A stretch of 64,000 nucleotides of DNA from Lelliottia wanjuensis (GTDB taxonomy: Bacteria; Pseudomonadota; Gammaproteobacteria; Enterobacterales; Enterobacteriaceae): NCBI RefSeq assembly GCF_030238365.1, contig NZ_JASSOT010000063.1, positions 248,001 through 312,000 on the forward strand, given 5' to 3'. The translations under genes were made by a program, and so were the position numbers. The notes under the pieces were generated by a model. The model had not been told where the DNA came from. It did not search any database and saw nothing but the letters and a program-made list of their open reading frames with translations. Below are positions 19,186 to 30,183 of this stretch, one piece after another; position 1 is the stretch's first letter; the number at the start of each line of letters is the position of its first letter.

Positions 19186-19545
19186 ATGAAAAAAGAGCAT
19201 TTTTTAATGAAAATGCATTTCCCTATTGAATGGATAACGTTCAATCTATATCCTGACGTGTTATTTAAAAACCAGATTAATCTGTATCGTGAAGATAATG
19301 ATGAGGAATCTTCTGAACATTATAGGAACGGAGCATTTCATTGGTGGATAAGACGAAATCCGGATAAAGACACCTTGATTAAATTGATTAATTTGACATT
19401 TCTTGATTTAGAGCAACTGATGGCTGATGATGTTCGCTCTTATATAATAAAGTGTGAGGCATTTGATAATGACTTGAAGGAATTAATGAAGGAATCATAT
19501 ATTTCCCGGCTTTATTCAATTGCTTCAATGCGTGATAATTCATAA
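19186..19545 (+). CDS. Orphan immunity-like protein, module 4
   Basis: Acidic soluble protein of 119 residues with an AAGGAG ribosome site. It starts MKKEHFLMKMHFPIEWITF and contains WWIRRNPDKDTLIKLINLTF and VRSYIIKCEAFDNDLKELMK. No signal peptide or membrane segment. Placed directly after the toxin remnant, it is read as that toxin's immunity protein. Low GC, unlike the chromosomal backbone. Family not recognised. Confidence 0.6.
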   Translation: MKKEHFLMKMHFPIEWITFNLYPDVLFKNQINLYREDNDEESSEHYRNGAFHWWIRRNPDKDTLIKLINLTFLDLEQLMADDVRSYIIKCEAFDNDLKELMKESYISRLYSIASMRDNS

Positions 19546-19660
19546 GGGTGAGTTCTGGAAATAGCGTATATTCTACAGTTAGCTACCCCCGCCAAATAAA
19601 ATGGAGTGACCAGTTCAGCGGGCACAGCTAACAGTGCAGCCATATACCTAAGAGCGGAAG

Positions 19661-20316
19661 TTTCACCTGTACCACAGCGATCACCGGGGCTGGCGCTGAT
19701 TGACACTCACGACCACATTGCGTGGCAGGCCGAGTTTGATGAATGGGGAAACCTGCTGCACGAAGAGAACCCGGAAAGTCTGCAACAGCTTATTCGCCTA
19801 CCGGGGCAGCAGTACGATGTTGAGACGGGGCTGTATTATAACCGGCACCGGTATTATGACCCGAGGCAGGGACGGTATATTACGCAGGATCCAATTGGGT
19901 TGTCGGGTGGAGCTAATGGATATGTTTATCCATTAGCTCCAGTAAACAGGCAAGATCCATTAGGATTGTTTGCTATTCCACTCCCACCAATACCTGTCCC
20001 CTGGGTATCGAACCCTTCAAGCGAACTAAATGACAACGCAGCGAAAGCTCTCACAAAGTGGTTTAATAAGACATTTAGTGATACAGAGGAAGAAGAGTGC
20101 CCGCCATGCAGTCCACCAGCAGGTGAAATGTTTAACAAAGTAACTCATTATGAAAAACAGGGCAGGGACCCGGATCCACTCGAGGGAAGCCATGGATGTA
20201 TGGCAAAAACAGGAAGTCCTGTTCATTGGCATTATGATGTGAACAGGCAGATACCAAAAACGTGTGAGTGCAAACATGCAAAGCATGTATTTGGAGGATG
20301 TGGTGTTGCACCTTGA
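19661..20316 (+). pseudogene. Orphan Rhs C-terminal module, second version of the main toxin
   Basis: Rhs shell similarity begins near 19661 ([10 protein letters not shown]) but one G is missing in the run at 19684-19687 compared with the main gene, so the frame shifts; from there [20 protein letters not shown] reads on to DPIGL and the cleavage motif RQDPLGLF. The toxin tail is a diverged copy of that in the full-length gene: [29 protein letters not shown] and KHVFGGCG are all kept. About two thirds of toxin residues match by eye. There is no shell and no start upstream, so it is a displaced module. The frame from 19687 to the stop is intact, so recombination through the direct repeat could restore it. 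Confidence 0.8.
19732..19901 (+). repeat. Rhs shell-end direct repeat, copy 3
   Basis: Nearly identical, without gaps, to 16019-16188 and in the same orientation. Recombination between the two would delete about 3.7 kb and put the orphan toxin onto the full-length Rhs shell. Confidence 0.9.
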
Positions 20317-20334
20317 TAAAATGGAGTCAATTCT

Positions 20335-20799
20335 ATGAAGTATGATTTCGAAAACTATTCTTTCCATGACAATGCAATCCATGGAATATTACTGCCTGGC
20401 TATGAAAAAAACGAGGAATCTACACTTGTTTTTGATATAGACCATATTTTGCAATAGGGAGAATGTTCTGAAACTACAATTAAGACATTCTCCGTATCGC
20501 AAGCCTTACTTTCTTTTCACCATGTTACAGATTTAAATGCAAGAATATCCTGGTCAAACAGTAACTACACTTCTTCGGAAAGCGGAGTGTATATCATTGA
20601 TATACAAAGGGAGGCAATTGAAACAACACTTCGTCTCCCGCAATATTTTAAATGGAATATCATTACCAATAGTGACAGCCATACTTTCTCTTTTGGAGCA
20701 TCATCTTTATCATTGAAATTATTAGGCAACACCCATAAGGTCGAGAGACAGCATTTACTAAACAGTGAAAGGGAGTTTTTCCCACGCCCACTATCCTAA
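20335..20799 (+). pseudogene. Immunity gene paralogue with one amber codon
   Basis: From ATG 20335 the frame reads MKYDFENYSFHDNAIHGILL and FDIDHILQ, then TAG at 20455-20457, then continues in the same frame through FSVSQALLSFHHVTDLN, SGVYIIDI and FGASSLSLKLLG to a TAA at 20797-20799. It lines up along its whole length with the immunity protein at 16628-17092. The stop falls exactly where that protein has Trp (FDIDHIVKW), so a single TGG to TAG change explains it. Without suppression only 40 residues would be made. It follows the second version of the toxin by 18 bases. Confidence 0.85.
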
Positions 20800-21040
20800 A
20801 CGCATGATAAATGTAGCCATTTAAAGTTAAGCTATATTAATAATATAGTTATTATCACAAACCGGTATGTCATTATTTTCTACAACTCATAAAGCAACAT
20901 GTCGGGTATGATATACAGGCATCGGTCTCACTACTATGAGTGATAGTGTCTGGTGATTCTTAAGTATGCATATCATATCGCCACGCATAAATTCTCACAC
21001 TCAATACGAATGCCAATGGATGATGATAGGTAACGTCCGG
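20800..21040. other. AT-rich end of the Rhs island, no gene seen
   Basis: No coding frame. A short AT palindrome lies at 20832-20848 (CTATATTA/TAATATAG). This stretch joins the island to the chemotaxis operon and ends at the cheW terminator. No att site or integrase remnant was found. Confidence 0.5.
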
Positions 21041-21076
21041 TCAAAAAATCAACAAGAGGACCTCGCGGTCCTCTTG
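21041..21076 (-). terminator. Terminator of motAB-cheAW operon
   Basis: CAAGAGGACC and GGTCCTCTTG form a perfect 10-base stem with a TCGC loop; on the minus strand it is followed by TTGATTTTTTG. It lies 62 bases after the cheW stop and marks the end of the operon before the inserted block. Confidence 0.85.
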
Positions 21077-21138
21077 TGACGTTCATTCCTGGTTAACACA
21101 CTCTAACTTATCATTCATAAAAAGAATGATGAGGCACA

Positions 21139-21642
21139 TCACGCCACGTGGCTTGCCGCGATATCCAGCAGGGCCATTTCGTCGCTGTTCAGCAGTTTTT
21201 CGATATTCACCAGAATCAGCATACGGTCACCCAGTGCGCCGAGGCCGGTCAGGTATTCGGTTGACAGAGTCACAGCGAATTCCGGAGCCGGACGGATCTG
21301 GTCGGAAGCCAGGGACAGCACGTCAGACACGCCATCCACCACGATACCGACGACGCGCTGGCCGAGGTTCAGGACAATCACCACGGTGTTGTCGTTATAC
21401 TCCACGTCACCCTGGCTGAACTTCACGCGCAGATCGACGATAGGGACGATTACCCCACGCAGGTTGGTCACACCTTTGATAAAGGAAGGTGTGTTGGCAA
21501 TGCGAGTCACCTGATCGTAGCCGCGAATCTCCTGCACTTTAAGAATATCGATGCCGTATTCTTCATCGCCTAAAGTGAAAACCAGGAATTCCTGCCCTGA
21601 TGGCTCGCCGGCCAGTTTCGTTACATTACTCATACCGGTCAT
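21139..21642 (-). CDS. cheW: Chemotaxis coupling protein CheW
   Basis: Cytosolic adaptor of 167 residues that links receptors (Tar, Tap and others) to the kinase CheA. The single CheW domain covers the whole protein: [40 protein letters not shown] with the conserved NLRG receptor-contact loop, and [17 protein letters not shown]. It is the last gene of motA-motB-cheA-cheW and is followed by a terminator. In E. coli tar comes next; here an 18-kb insertion intervenes. Confidence 0.97.
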   Translation of the reverse strand: MTGMSNVTKLAGEPSGQEFLVFTLGDEEYGIDILKVQEIRGYDQVTRIANTPSFIKGVTNLRGVIVPIVDLRVKFSQGDVEYNDNTVVIVLNLGQRVVGIVVDGVSDVLSLASDQIRPAPEFAVTLSTEYLTGLGALGDRMLILVNIEKLLNSDEMALLDIAASHVA

Positions 21643-21662
21643 GTTTTTACCTTCTTAACTAA

Positions 21663-23702
21663 TCAGGCGGCTGTGTACGCCACACGTTGTTCACGATTTA
21701 AACCCTGAAGCGCCGACACATCGACGATCAGTGCGACGCTGCCATCGCCAAGGATGGTGGCAGCTGAAATTCCCGGCACTTTGCGGTAGTTGCTTTCGAG
21801 GTTTTTCACCACCACCTGGTGCTGACCAATCAGCTGATCGACCAGCAGCGCATAGCGGCGGCCCGCGCTTTGCAGAATAACCACGATGCCCTGAGTCGCT
21901 TCGGTTTTGGCTCCGTCGACTTCAAAGACTTTCCACAGTTCCACCAGCGGCAGATACTCGCCACGCACTTCCAGCACGCGCTCACCGCCCGCCAGCGGAT
22001 GCAGATCTTCATCACGCGGCTGCAGGGATTCCATCACCGCACCCAGTGGCAGGATGAAGACTTCGCCTGCGACCTTCACCGACATCCCGTCAAGGATTGC
22101 CAGGGTCAGCGGGAGCAGGATACGGATAGTGGTGCCGGAACCTTGCTTGGACTTGATCTCAACGTGGCCGCCCATCTCCTGGATGTTACGTTTCACCACG
22201 TCCATGCCCACGCCTCGCCCGGAGACGTCAGTCACCTGCTCTGCCGTCGAGAAGCCAGGCGCGAAGATCAGCATCCCCACTTCTTCATCGGTCATGTTTT
22301 CGCTGACGGACATGCCCTGAGACATCGCTTTCGCCAGAATACGCTCGCGGTTCAGACCGGCGCCGTCATCGGTCACTTCGATACAGATGTTGCCGCCCTG
22401 ATGTTCTGCGGAGAGCGTCAGGTTGCCGACCGGGGATTTCCCGGCCGCGATGCGGTTTTCCGGAGATTCGATACCGTGGTCGAGGCTGTTACGCACCAGG
22501 TGCGTTAACGGGTCGATAATGCGCTCGATCAGGCTCTTATCCAGCTCGGTGGAGCTCCCCACCTGAGTCAGTTCAATCTGTTTGTTCAGCTTGCTCGCCA
22601 GGTCGCGCACCAGACGCGGGAAGCGGCTGAAGACGTATTCCATCGGCATCATACGGATGGACATCACTGATTCCTGCAGATCGCGGGCGTTACGTTGTAA
22701 CTGACCCATGCTGGTAATCAGATCGCCGTGGGTGACCGGGTCGAGTTCGTTTGAACGCTGGGCCAGCATCGACTGGGTGATCACCAGTTCACCGACAAGG
22801 TTAATCAGCTGATCGACCTTCTCAACCGCCACGCGGATGCTGGTCGATTCGCTGCTGCGGGCCGCTGGTTTTTCACGTTCCGCGCGATTTGGCGCAGCCG
22901 CGTCATTCGGTACCGCTTTCAGCGCAGGCGTCGGAGCCACCACCGCAGGCATCGCCACTTCTGGCGCGGCCATCACTTCAGCCACTTCGGCAGGCGCTTC
23001 AACAGCGGCAGCTTCGGTTTCAAAGCTAATCTGGTCGGCTTCAATTACGAAGCACAGCACCGCGACGATATCATCCTGGCTGATACCCCCATCGATGGTG
23101 GCGGCCAGGCTGTCCGGGCCTTTCACGACATTGCTCAGCGTCGCCAGGTTACCCAGCTCGTCTTCCAGCAAATTCACTTCGCTCTCTTTCAGACGAGAGA
23201 GCACCACGCGCAGCTTCGCTTCGGCTGCAGGCGGAGTCACCTCGTCGGAGGCCAGGGCATCAACCACGCTCAGTTTTGCCGCGCTGACCGCAGGTGCCGC
23301 GACTTCGCCCTTCGCTTCCAGAGCTAACTGGCGCAGAGCGTTGCAGATGTATTCAAAGCTTGCAGCATCTGGCTCTTGCGAGCTTTTATAGGCGTCGAGC
23401 TGTTCCTGCATAATATCTTTGGTTTCCAAAAACAGGTTAATAATGTCGGTGTTGAGCTGCATCTCACCGCGACGGGCTTCATCCAGCAGGTTTTCCATTA
23501 AATGGGTCGTTTCCTGCAGGATGGTAAATCCAAATGTTCCGGCGCCACCTTTAATGGAATGTGCGGCACGGAAAATGGCATTGAGCTGCTCTGAATCCGG
23601 TGCCTCAGGCACTAAATCCAGCAGATGCTGCTCCATGTCGGCCAACAACTCGTCGGCTTCGTCAAAAAACGTCTGGTAAAAATCGCTAATATCCATGCTC
23701 AC
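21663..23702 (-). CDS. cheA: Chemotaxis histidine kinase CheA
   Basis: Receptor-coupled kinase of 679 residues that phosphorylates CheY and CheB. The P1 Hpt domain has the phosphorylated His48 in RAAHSIKGGAGTFGF. The P2 CheY-binding domain is near residues 160-228, followed by an Ala/Pro linker. The dimerisation domain (P3) is near 290-355; the ATPase P4 has the N box (HLVRNSLDHGIE), G1 (DDGAGLNRE) and G2 (GRGVGMDVVKRNI). P5 at the end is CheW-like. Met98 (in LETKDIMQEQL) matches the internal start used for the short CheA form in E. coli. The gene lies between motB and cheW. Confidence 0.97.
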   Translation of the reverse strand: MSMDISDFYQTFFDEADELLADMEQHLLDLVPEAPDSEQLNAIFRAAHSIKGGAGTFGFTILQETTHLMENLLDEARRGEMQLNTDIINLFLETKDIMQEQLDAYKSSQEPDAASFEYICNALRQLALEAKGEVAAPAVSAAKLSVVDALASDEVTPPAAEAKLRVVLSRLKESEVNLLEDELGNLATLSNVVKGPDSLAATIDGGISQDDIVAVLCFVIEADQISFETEAAAVEAPAEVAEVMAAPEVAMPAVVAPTPALKAVPNDAAAPNRAEREKPAARSSESTSIRVAVEKVDQLINLVGELVITQSMLAQRSNELDPVTHGDLITSMGQLQRNARDLQESVMSIRMMPMEYVFSRFPRLVRDLASKLNKQIELTQVGSSTELDKSLIERIIDPLTHLVRNSLDHGIESPENRIAAGKSPVGNLTLSAEHQGGNICIEVTDDGAGLNRERILAKAMSQGMSVSENMTDEEVGMLIFAPGFSTAEQVTDVSGRGVGMDVVKRNIQEMGGHVEIKSKQGSGTTIRILLPLTLAILDGMSVKVAGEVFILPLGAVMESLQPRDEDLHPLAGGERVLEVRGEYLPLVELWKVFEVDGAKTEATQGIVVILQSAGRRYALLVDQLIGQHQVVVKNLESNYRKVPGISAATILGDGSVALIVDVSALQGLNREQRVAYTAA

Positions 23703-23706
23703 GCTA

Positions 23707-24636
23707 TCACCTCGGATTGGCTGGTGGCGATGTTGGAACGGCAGCCGAAGGCACTGCCCCTGGCTGTTTTAAATCATCCAGTGACTCATTCTGGCTTTCG
23801 GCGTTTTCGTGCAGAATGGTCTGCTCCGCCTGCTGATTGAGCACTAAAAGACTGATACGACGGTTGATGGCATCGTCCGGGCCGCGGTCGGTGACGCGCA
23901 TGGTGGCGGCCATACCGACGACGCGAAGGACTTTGCCCTCATCCAGCCCACCGGCCACCAGCTCGCGACGCGAGGCGTTGGCACGATCGGCAGATAGCTC
24001 CCAGTTGCTGTATCCCTTCTCCCCGCTGGCATACGGGAAATCATCCGTGTGACCCGAGAGGCTGATACGGTTTGGGATCCCGTTCAGCACCGGGGCAATA
24101 CCGCGCAAAATATCGCGCATGTAAGGCTCTACTTCTGCGCTGCCGGTTTTAAACATCGGGCGGTTCTGGCTATCAATAATCTGGATACGTAATCCTTCCT
24201 GCACCAGATCGATCTTCAAATGCGGGCGCAGGGCGCGCAGTTTCGGGTCTGCCTCGATGAGCTGATCCAGGTCGCCACGCAGTTTTTTCAACCGCGCCTG
24301 CTCCATACGCTTTTTCAGCTCGTCGATATTCGGTTCTTTCTTCACTTCACCCTTTTGCTGGGTGACATCGTCACCGCCGCCAGGGATTGGGCTGTCGCTG
24401 TTAGCAATACGGTGTCCACCCGTGACCGCCGTCGCCAGCGGGGTTCTGAAATACTCCGCAATCTGAATCAGCTCTTTCGGACTGGAGATGGAAATCAGCC
24501 ACATCACCAGGAAAAAGGCCATCATCGCGGTCATGAAGTCGGCGTAAGCGATTTTCCACGAGCCATGGGAACCGTGCCCATGACCTTTGTGCTTGCGCTT
24601 TTTGACTATGACGATGGGATGGGACTGGTTTTTCAT
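23707..24636 (-). CDS. motB: Flagellar stator protein MotB
   Basis: Stator subunit of 309 residues that anchors the proton channel to peptidoglycan. A basic His/Lys-rich N-terminus ([17 protein letters not shown]) precedes a single membrane helix that starts [19 protein letters not shown] and includes the essential channel Asp (about residue 33). The OmpA-like peptidoglycan-binding domain is near residues 150-270 ([40 protein letters not shown]). The start overlaps the motA stop by four bases (ATGA). Confidence 0.97.
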   Translation of the reverse strand: MKNQSHPIVIVKKRKHKGHGHGSHGSWKIAYADFMTAMMAFFLVMWLISISSPKELIQIAEYFRTPLATAVTGGHRIANSDSPIPGGGDDVTQQKGEVKKEPNIDELKKRMEQARLKKLRGDLDQLIEADPKLRALRPHLKIDLVQEGLRIQIIDSQNRPMFKTGSAEVEPYMRDILRGIAPVLNGIPNRISLSGHTDDFPYASGEKGYSNWELSADRANASRRELVAGGLDEGKVLRVVGMAATMRVTDRGPDDAINRRISLLVLNQQAEQTILHENAESQNESLDDLKQPGAVPSAAVPTSPPANPR

Positions 24637-25520
24637 GCGTCCTCAGTCGTCGTCTGTTGGTTCGGGTTCTTCACAGCACGAACGTGTTCATCAAGCTCGA
24701 CAAACGATGGACGCTCGCTGGAGTACAGGGTTTTACGCCCAAACTCTACCGCGATTGGCGGTGCGTAGCCGTTCAGGTTTGACAGCAGCGTGATCTTCAC
24801 GCACTGCATCATCTTGGTGGTTTCCGCGCTCTTCTGACGCAATACCGTTCCCAGCGGCGAGATGAAACCGTAGGCAAGCAGGATCCCGAGGAAGGTCCCC
24901 ACCATGGCGTGAGCAATCAGCGCGCCGAGCTCTGCAGCCGGACGATCCGCTGAGGCCAGAGCGTGAACCACCCCCATCACCGCCGCCACGATACCGAACG
25001 CGGGCAGTGAATCACCCATGGTCGCCAGCGCACTCGCCGGGACTTCGGACTCGCTTTCATGCGTTTCGATCTCTTCGTCCATCAGCGCTTCGATTTCGAA
25101 GGTGTTCATGTTGCCGCTGATGATCAGTCGCAGATAATCGACGATGAAATCCAGCATTGTCGCGTCGGCGAGAATGCGCGGATAACTCGCAAAAATTTCA
25201 CTCTCTTTCGGGTTCTCGATATCACGCTCCAGCGAGAACATGCCTTGTTGACGCGACTTCGCCATCAGACGATAGAGTAGCGCCAGCAAATCCATATACA
25301 TGCTTTTGGTGTATTTCGAACGACGAAACAGTAACGGGAGCGCTTTCAGCGTCCCTTTAATCGATTTACCGTTGTTACCAACGATAAACGCACCTATCCC
25401 GGCGCCGCCGATGATAATAAATTCAGCCGGTTGATAGAGTGCTCCCAGTTCCCCACCGGTAATCATATATCCACCGAAAACGGTACCGAGTACGACCAGG
25501 TAACCTAATAAGATAAGCAC
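24633..25520 (-). CDS. motA: Flagellar stator protein MotA
   Basis: Proton-channel stator subunit of 295 residues with four membrane segments: near 1-22, 34-50, 170-191 and 201-222. The cytoplasmic loop carries the charged residues ([20 protein letters not shown]) that act on FliG, and the proline pair at the channel is in [18 protein letters not shown] and [11 protein letters not shown]. First gene of the motAB-cheAW operon. I could not pick out a convincing sigma-28 promoter in the 120 bases between it and flhC. Confidence 0.97.
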   Translation of the reverse strand: MLILLGYLVVLGTVFGGYMITGGELGALYQPAEFIIIGGAGIGAFIVGNNGKSIKGTLKALPLLFRRSKYTKSMYMDLLALLYRLMAKSRQQGMFSLERDIENPKESEIFASYPRILADATMLDFIVDYLRLIISGNMNTFEIEALMDEEIETHESESEVPASALATMGDSLPAFGIVAAVMGVVHALASADRPAAELGALIAHAMVGTFLGILLAYGFISPLGTVLRQKSAETTKMMQCVKITLLSNLNGYAPPIAVEFGRKTLYSSERPSFVELDEHVRAVKNPNQQTTTEDA

Positions 25521-25585
25521 GACATCATCCTTCTGCTAGTGACTATGGCAGGATGTTCAGGTTGAAGACTTAACCGGATCGCAGG

Positions 25586-25620
25586 GTAAAAAAAAGCAGC
25601 GGTAATTGCTTACCGCTGCT
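25586..25620 (-). terminator. Terminator after flhDC
   Basis: An 11-base stem (AGCAGCGGTAA/TTACCGCTGCT) with a TTGC loop, followed on the minus strand by eight or more T. It separates flhDC from motA. Confidence 0.92.
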
Positions 25621-25643
25621 GGAATCTTTCCCACACGTTCGGG

Positions 25644-26222
25644 TTAAACAGCTTGTTCGATCTGTTCATCCAGCAGTTGTGGATTAATATCGGCAGCTTC
25701 CGGGGAAAGTTTACGTCTTTTTACCGCACGGGAAGGCGGCTGACACAAACTGCAGGCGAAGCTACCTACGGGCTGGTGAGCGTGGGTGATAAAGTTGCCG
25801 TCGCAGCAATTACAGCGCGACAATTGCAGCAATCCACTCTCGACAAAGCGCACCAGAGTCCATGCACGGGTTAGCGCCAGAAGTGGCCCCTCTTCCGGCT
25901 GAGGACATTGTTCAAGGTAGAGTTTGTACGCTTTAATAACGGCGTCCACGCCGGTGCACAAACCCGTTTTCAAAAGAAATTGCCAGGCGTTACAAAACAT
26001 CGATGCGTGGATGTTTTGCTCCCAGGTCATAAACCAATCCGTAGAGAACGGCAGCATGCCTTTCGGCGGCGGGCTACCGCGTAATTCTTTGTACAATTTG
26101 ATAAGACGACCGCGGCTCAGCTGAGTCTCGCTTTCCAGCATTTGTAAGCGAGCACCCAACGTGATCAGTTCCATAGCTAACTGAATGTCGCGAGCTTCCT
26201 GAACAATGCTTTTTTCGCTCAT
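25644..26222 (-). CDS. flhC: Flagellar master regulator subunit FlhC
   Basis: DNA-binding and zinc-binding subunit of the FlhD4C2 activator of class 2 flagellar genes, 192 residues from the ATG giving [20 protein letters not shown]; an in-frame ATG two codons earlier is less likely because E. coli FlhC begins at MSEKS. The four zinc ligands are seen in [10 protein letters not shown] and [11 protein letters not shown]. It begins two bases after the flhD stop. Its sequence is nearly the same as in E. coli over the first 130 residues. Confidence 0.97.
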   Translation of the reverse strand: MSEKSIVQEARDIQLAMELITLGARLQMLESETQLSRGRLIKLYKELRGSPPPKGMLPFSTDWFMTWEQNIHASMFCNAWQFLLKTGLCTGVDAVIKAYKLYLEQCPQPEEGPLLALTRAWTLVRFVESGLLQLSRCNCCDGNFITHAHQPVGSFACSLCQPPSRAVKRRKLSPEAADINPQLLDEQIEQAV

Positions 26223-26224
26223 CT

Positions 26225-26575
26225 TCAAGCCCTTTTCTTACGGGCCACGTCGTCAGGCTGGCTGATTTCGGTGAGAAGGCGGGTTGAAAGCAAAATTCCG
26301 GTATGGATCTGTTGCAGATCGTCTACGCGTGAATCCTGAGTCAGACGGGTAATCGTCTGATGACTGTCGAAGCGGAACTGACACACCAGCTGATTGGTTT
26401 CCGCCAGTTTGACCATCTGAGGGAGGGTTAATCCGCCAAGCGTTGTTGCCATCTCTTCGCTGATACCCAGACGGAACATGGCGGACGGTTTGTCCTGACT
26501 AATCAAACGCTGCGCAAGTAATAAGTATGACAAATTTATGTCATAGACATGTTTAAGCATCTCGGATGTATGCAT
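26225..26575 (-). CDS. flhD: Flagellar master regulator subunit FlhD
   Basis: Partner of FlhC, 116 residues, all helical ([39 protein letters not shown] with the conserved Cys; ending ARKKRA). The ATG at 26575 is preceded by GGATGGGA as ribosome site; an ATG three codons upstream (26584) is possible but has a poorer site. The leader is long, about 280 bases to the CRP site, as in E. coli, where CsrA and small RNAs act on it. Confidence 0.96.
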   Translation of the reverse strand: MHTSEMLKHVYDINLSYLLLAQRLISQDKPSAMFRLGISEEMATTLGGLTLPQMVKLAETNQLVCQFRFDSHQTITRLTQDSRVDDLQQIHTGILLSTRLLTEISQPDDVARKKRA

Positions 26576-27371
26576 TTTTCCCATCCAGAATAACCAACTA
26601 TAATTTTTTATGCGGTAAGACCGCACCCCGTGATGTCGCCGGGAAAACCCCGGTAAAAAAAAAGAAAAGGCGAAAATGCATAGTCGAATTAAGGTTAAAC
26701 TGGATAAAACGCGCGGTGTTTAAAATGGTGATCCTTGACCATTGCGTCTTATCATTACTTACAAATAACTAAGATTTTTCCTAATTCGAGGCAACTCTAC
26801 TCGTCCGTTTTCCGACATACAATGCAGCCCCTCCCGAAATTTAAAAAAAATGTGATCCAGATCACAAAAACCACGGTATAAAAACGGAATGAACCATCAG
26901 TTTGATTTGTAATTTGAACAAATATTGACCACTTGAACGCCTTTTATATTCTTACCATGCGAATACTCATGCACAGTGACCATCGTTGCGAGAGGACCCT
27001 CAACTGTTGTTACACCAGATGCGATCAAGGCATTAACATTTCATCTCAATATTGTATACATTGATTTATTTACTTATAAAAACAATGGATTACAGCTTTA
27101 ACCAAATAAAATAGTTTCGTCTGGTGATGGTAACTGACTTATTGACAGGGCGTTAAAATGATTCATCCACTCATTATTAAAATGTAGACATTTAACTTAA
27201 GGCGTTCTTTTCGGTGGTTAAGCTGCGTTATGCCACTATTCGTTTTATAAGAATAATTAATGAATAATTATGATAAGCGTCACACCATTGTCGTATTGCC
27301 CTATTGCGAAGCGTTGCGAATCGCGCTAATGGTGAAGAATCCTCTGTCTCAGGACATCAAAGGAGTGAGCT
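26576..27371. promoter_or_regulatory. flhDC/uspC divergent control region
   Basis: Eight hundred bases without a gene. The half near flhD is the long transcribed leader: on the minus strand it contains a GGTGCGGTCTTACCGCAT hairpin about 30 bases before the ribosome site, much like the E. coli leader. The half near uspC is AT-rich with many A/T tracts, fitting the H-NS and multi-regulator input known for flhDC. Only the CRP site can be placed with confidence. Confidence 0.8.
26851..26866. promoter_or_regulatory. CRP site of flhDC
   Basis: TGTGATCCAGATCACA is an exact TGTGA-N6-TCACA palindrome, 276 bases upstream of the flhD ATG. E. coli flhDC is activated by cAMP-CRP from a site in the equivalent place. 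Confidence 0.9.
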
Positions 27372-27797
27372 ATGAGTTACTCGCATATTCTTGTGTGTGT
27401 TGCGGTGACACCAGAAAGCCATCAGCTACTGGCGCGTGCCGTCTCTATCGCCCGCCCGCTCAACGCGCGGGTCAGTCTTGTTACCCTTGCCGCCGAACCC
27501 GAAATGTACAACCAGCTGGCCGCGCCAATGCTGGAAGATATTCGTGGTCTGCTGCAGGAAGAGACCCAGCAGTTTTTGCAGGAGCTGGAAGATAAAGCTC
27601 AGTACCCTATCGCGCGAACCTTTATCGCAACGGGTGAACTGAGCGAGCACATTCTCGATATCTGTCGCAAGGAGCAGGTCGATCTGGTGATTTGCGGGAA
27701 CCATAACCACAGCTTCTTCTCGCGCGCGGCGTGCTCCGCCAAGGCGATTGTCAGCTCAAGTCAGGTGGACGTGCTGCTGGTTCCCCTCGGCAGCTGA
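27372..27797 (+). CDS. uspC: Universal stress protein UspC
   Basis: Universal stress protein of 141 residues, divergent from flhDC as in E. coli. The USP fold is seen from MSYSHILVCVAVTPESHQLL through VDLVICGNHNHSFFSRAACS to VDVLLVPLGS. The glycine motif G-x2-G-x9-G(S/T) of ATP-binding USPs is replaced by GNHNHSFFSRA, so this belongs to the class of the family without the classical ATP motif. A GGAGTGAGCT ribosome site precedes the ATG. The gene runs towards otsA. Confidence 0.93.
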   Translation: MSYSHILVCVAVTPESHQLLARAVSIARPLNARVSLVTLAAEPEMYNQLAAPMLEDIRGLLQEETQQFLQELEDKAQYPIARTFIATGELSEHILDICRKEQVDLVICGNHNHSFFSRAACSAKAIVSSSQVDVLLVPLGS

Positions 27798-27810
27798 TAC
27801 CACCGAGGGG
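27783..27810. terminator. Inverted repeat at the uspC/otsA convergence
   Basis: CCCCTCGG and CCGAGGGG arms, 12 bases apart, overlap the end of uspC and lie 7 bases past the otsA stop. There is no T run, so a terminator role is likely only by position between two converging genes. Confidence 0.45.
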
Positions 27811-27816
27811 CGCTAC

Positions 27817-30055
<2,239 letters not shown>

Positions 30056-30112
30056 TTAACATCTCAGTAGCCATGTAAGTATAGACAGTGTGACGCTGCT
30101 CGCCATTTAGAA

Positions 30113-30143
30113 CACCGCCTGCAAGCGAAGCTGGCAGGCGGTG
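30113..30143. terminator. Inverted repeat between araH and otsB
   Basis: CACCGCCTGC and GCAGGCGGTG form a perfect 10-base stem around 11 bases, between the araH stop and the otsB start. T content after it is modest (GTGTTCT on the minus strand), so it may be a weak araFGH terminator or a REP-type unit. Confidence 0.5.
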
Positions 30144-30183
30144 GGAAGGTGGGACTAGACTTAAAAGTTGAGCCTGATTTTAC

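Noticed and set aside
20832-20848. AT palindrome at the end of the Rhs island as a recombination site
   Set aside because: Too short and simple in sequence; no partner copy at the other island edge near 3.2 kb.
27260-27595. Open frame overlapping the start of uspC in another frame
   Set aside because: It runs through conserved uspC codons out of frame and loses sense after 27.4 kb.
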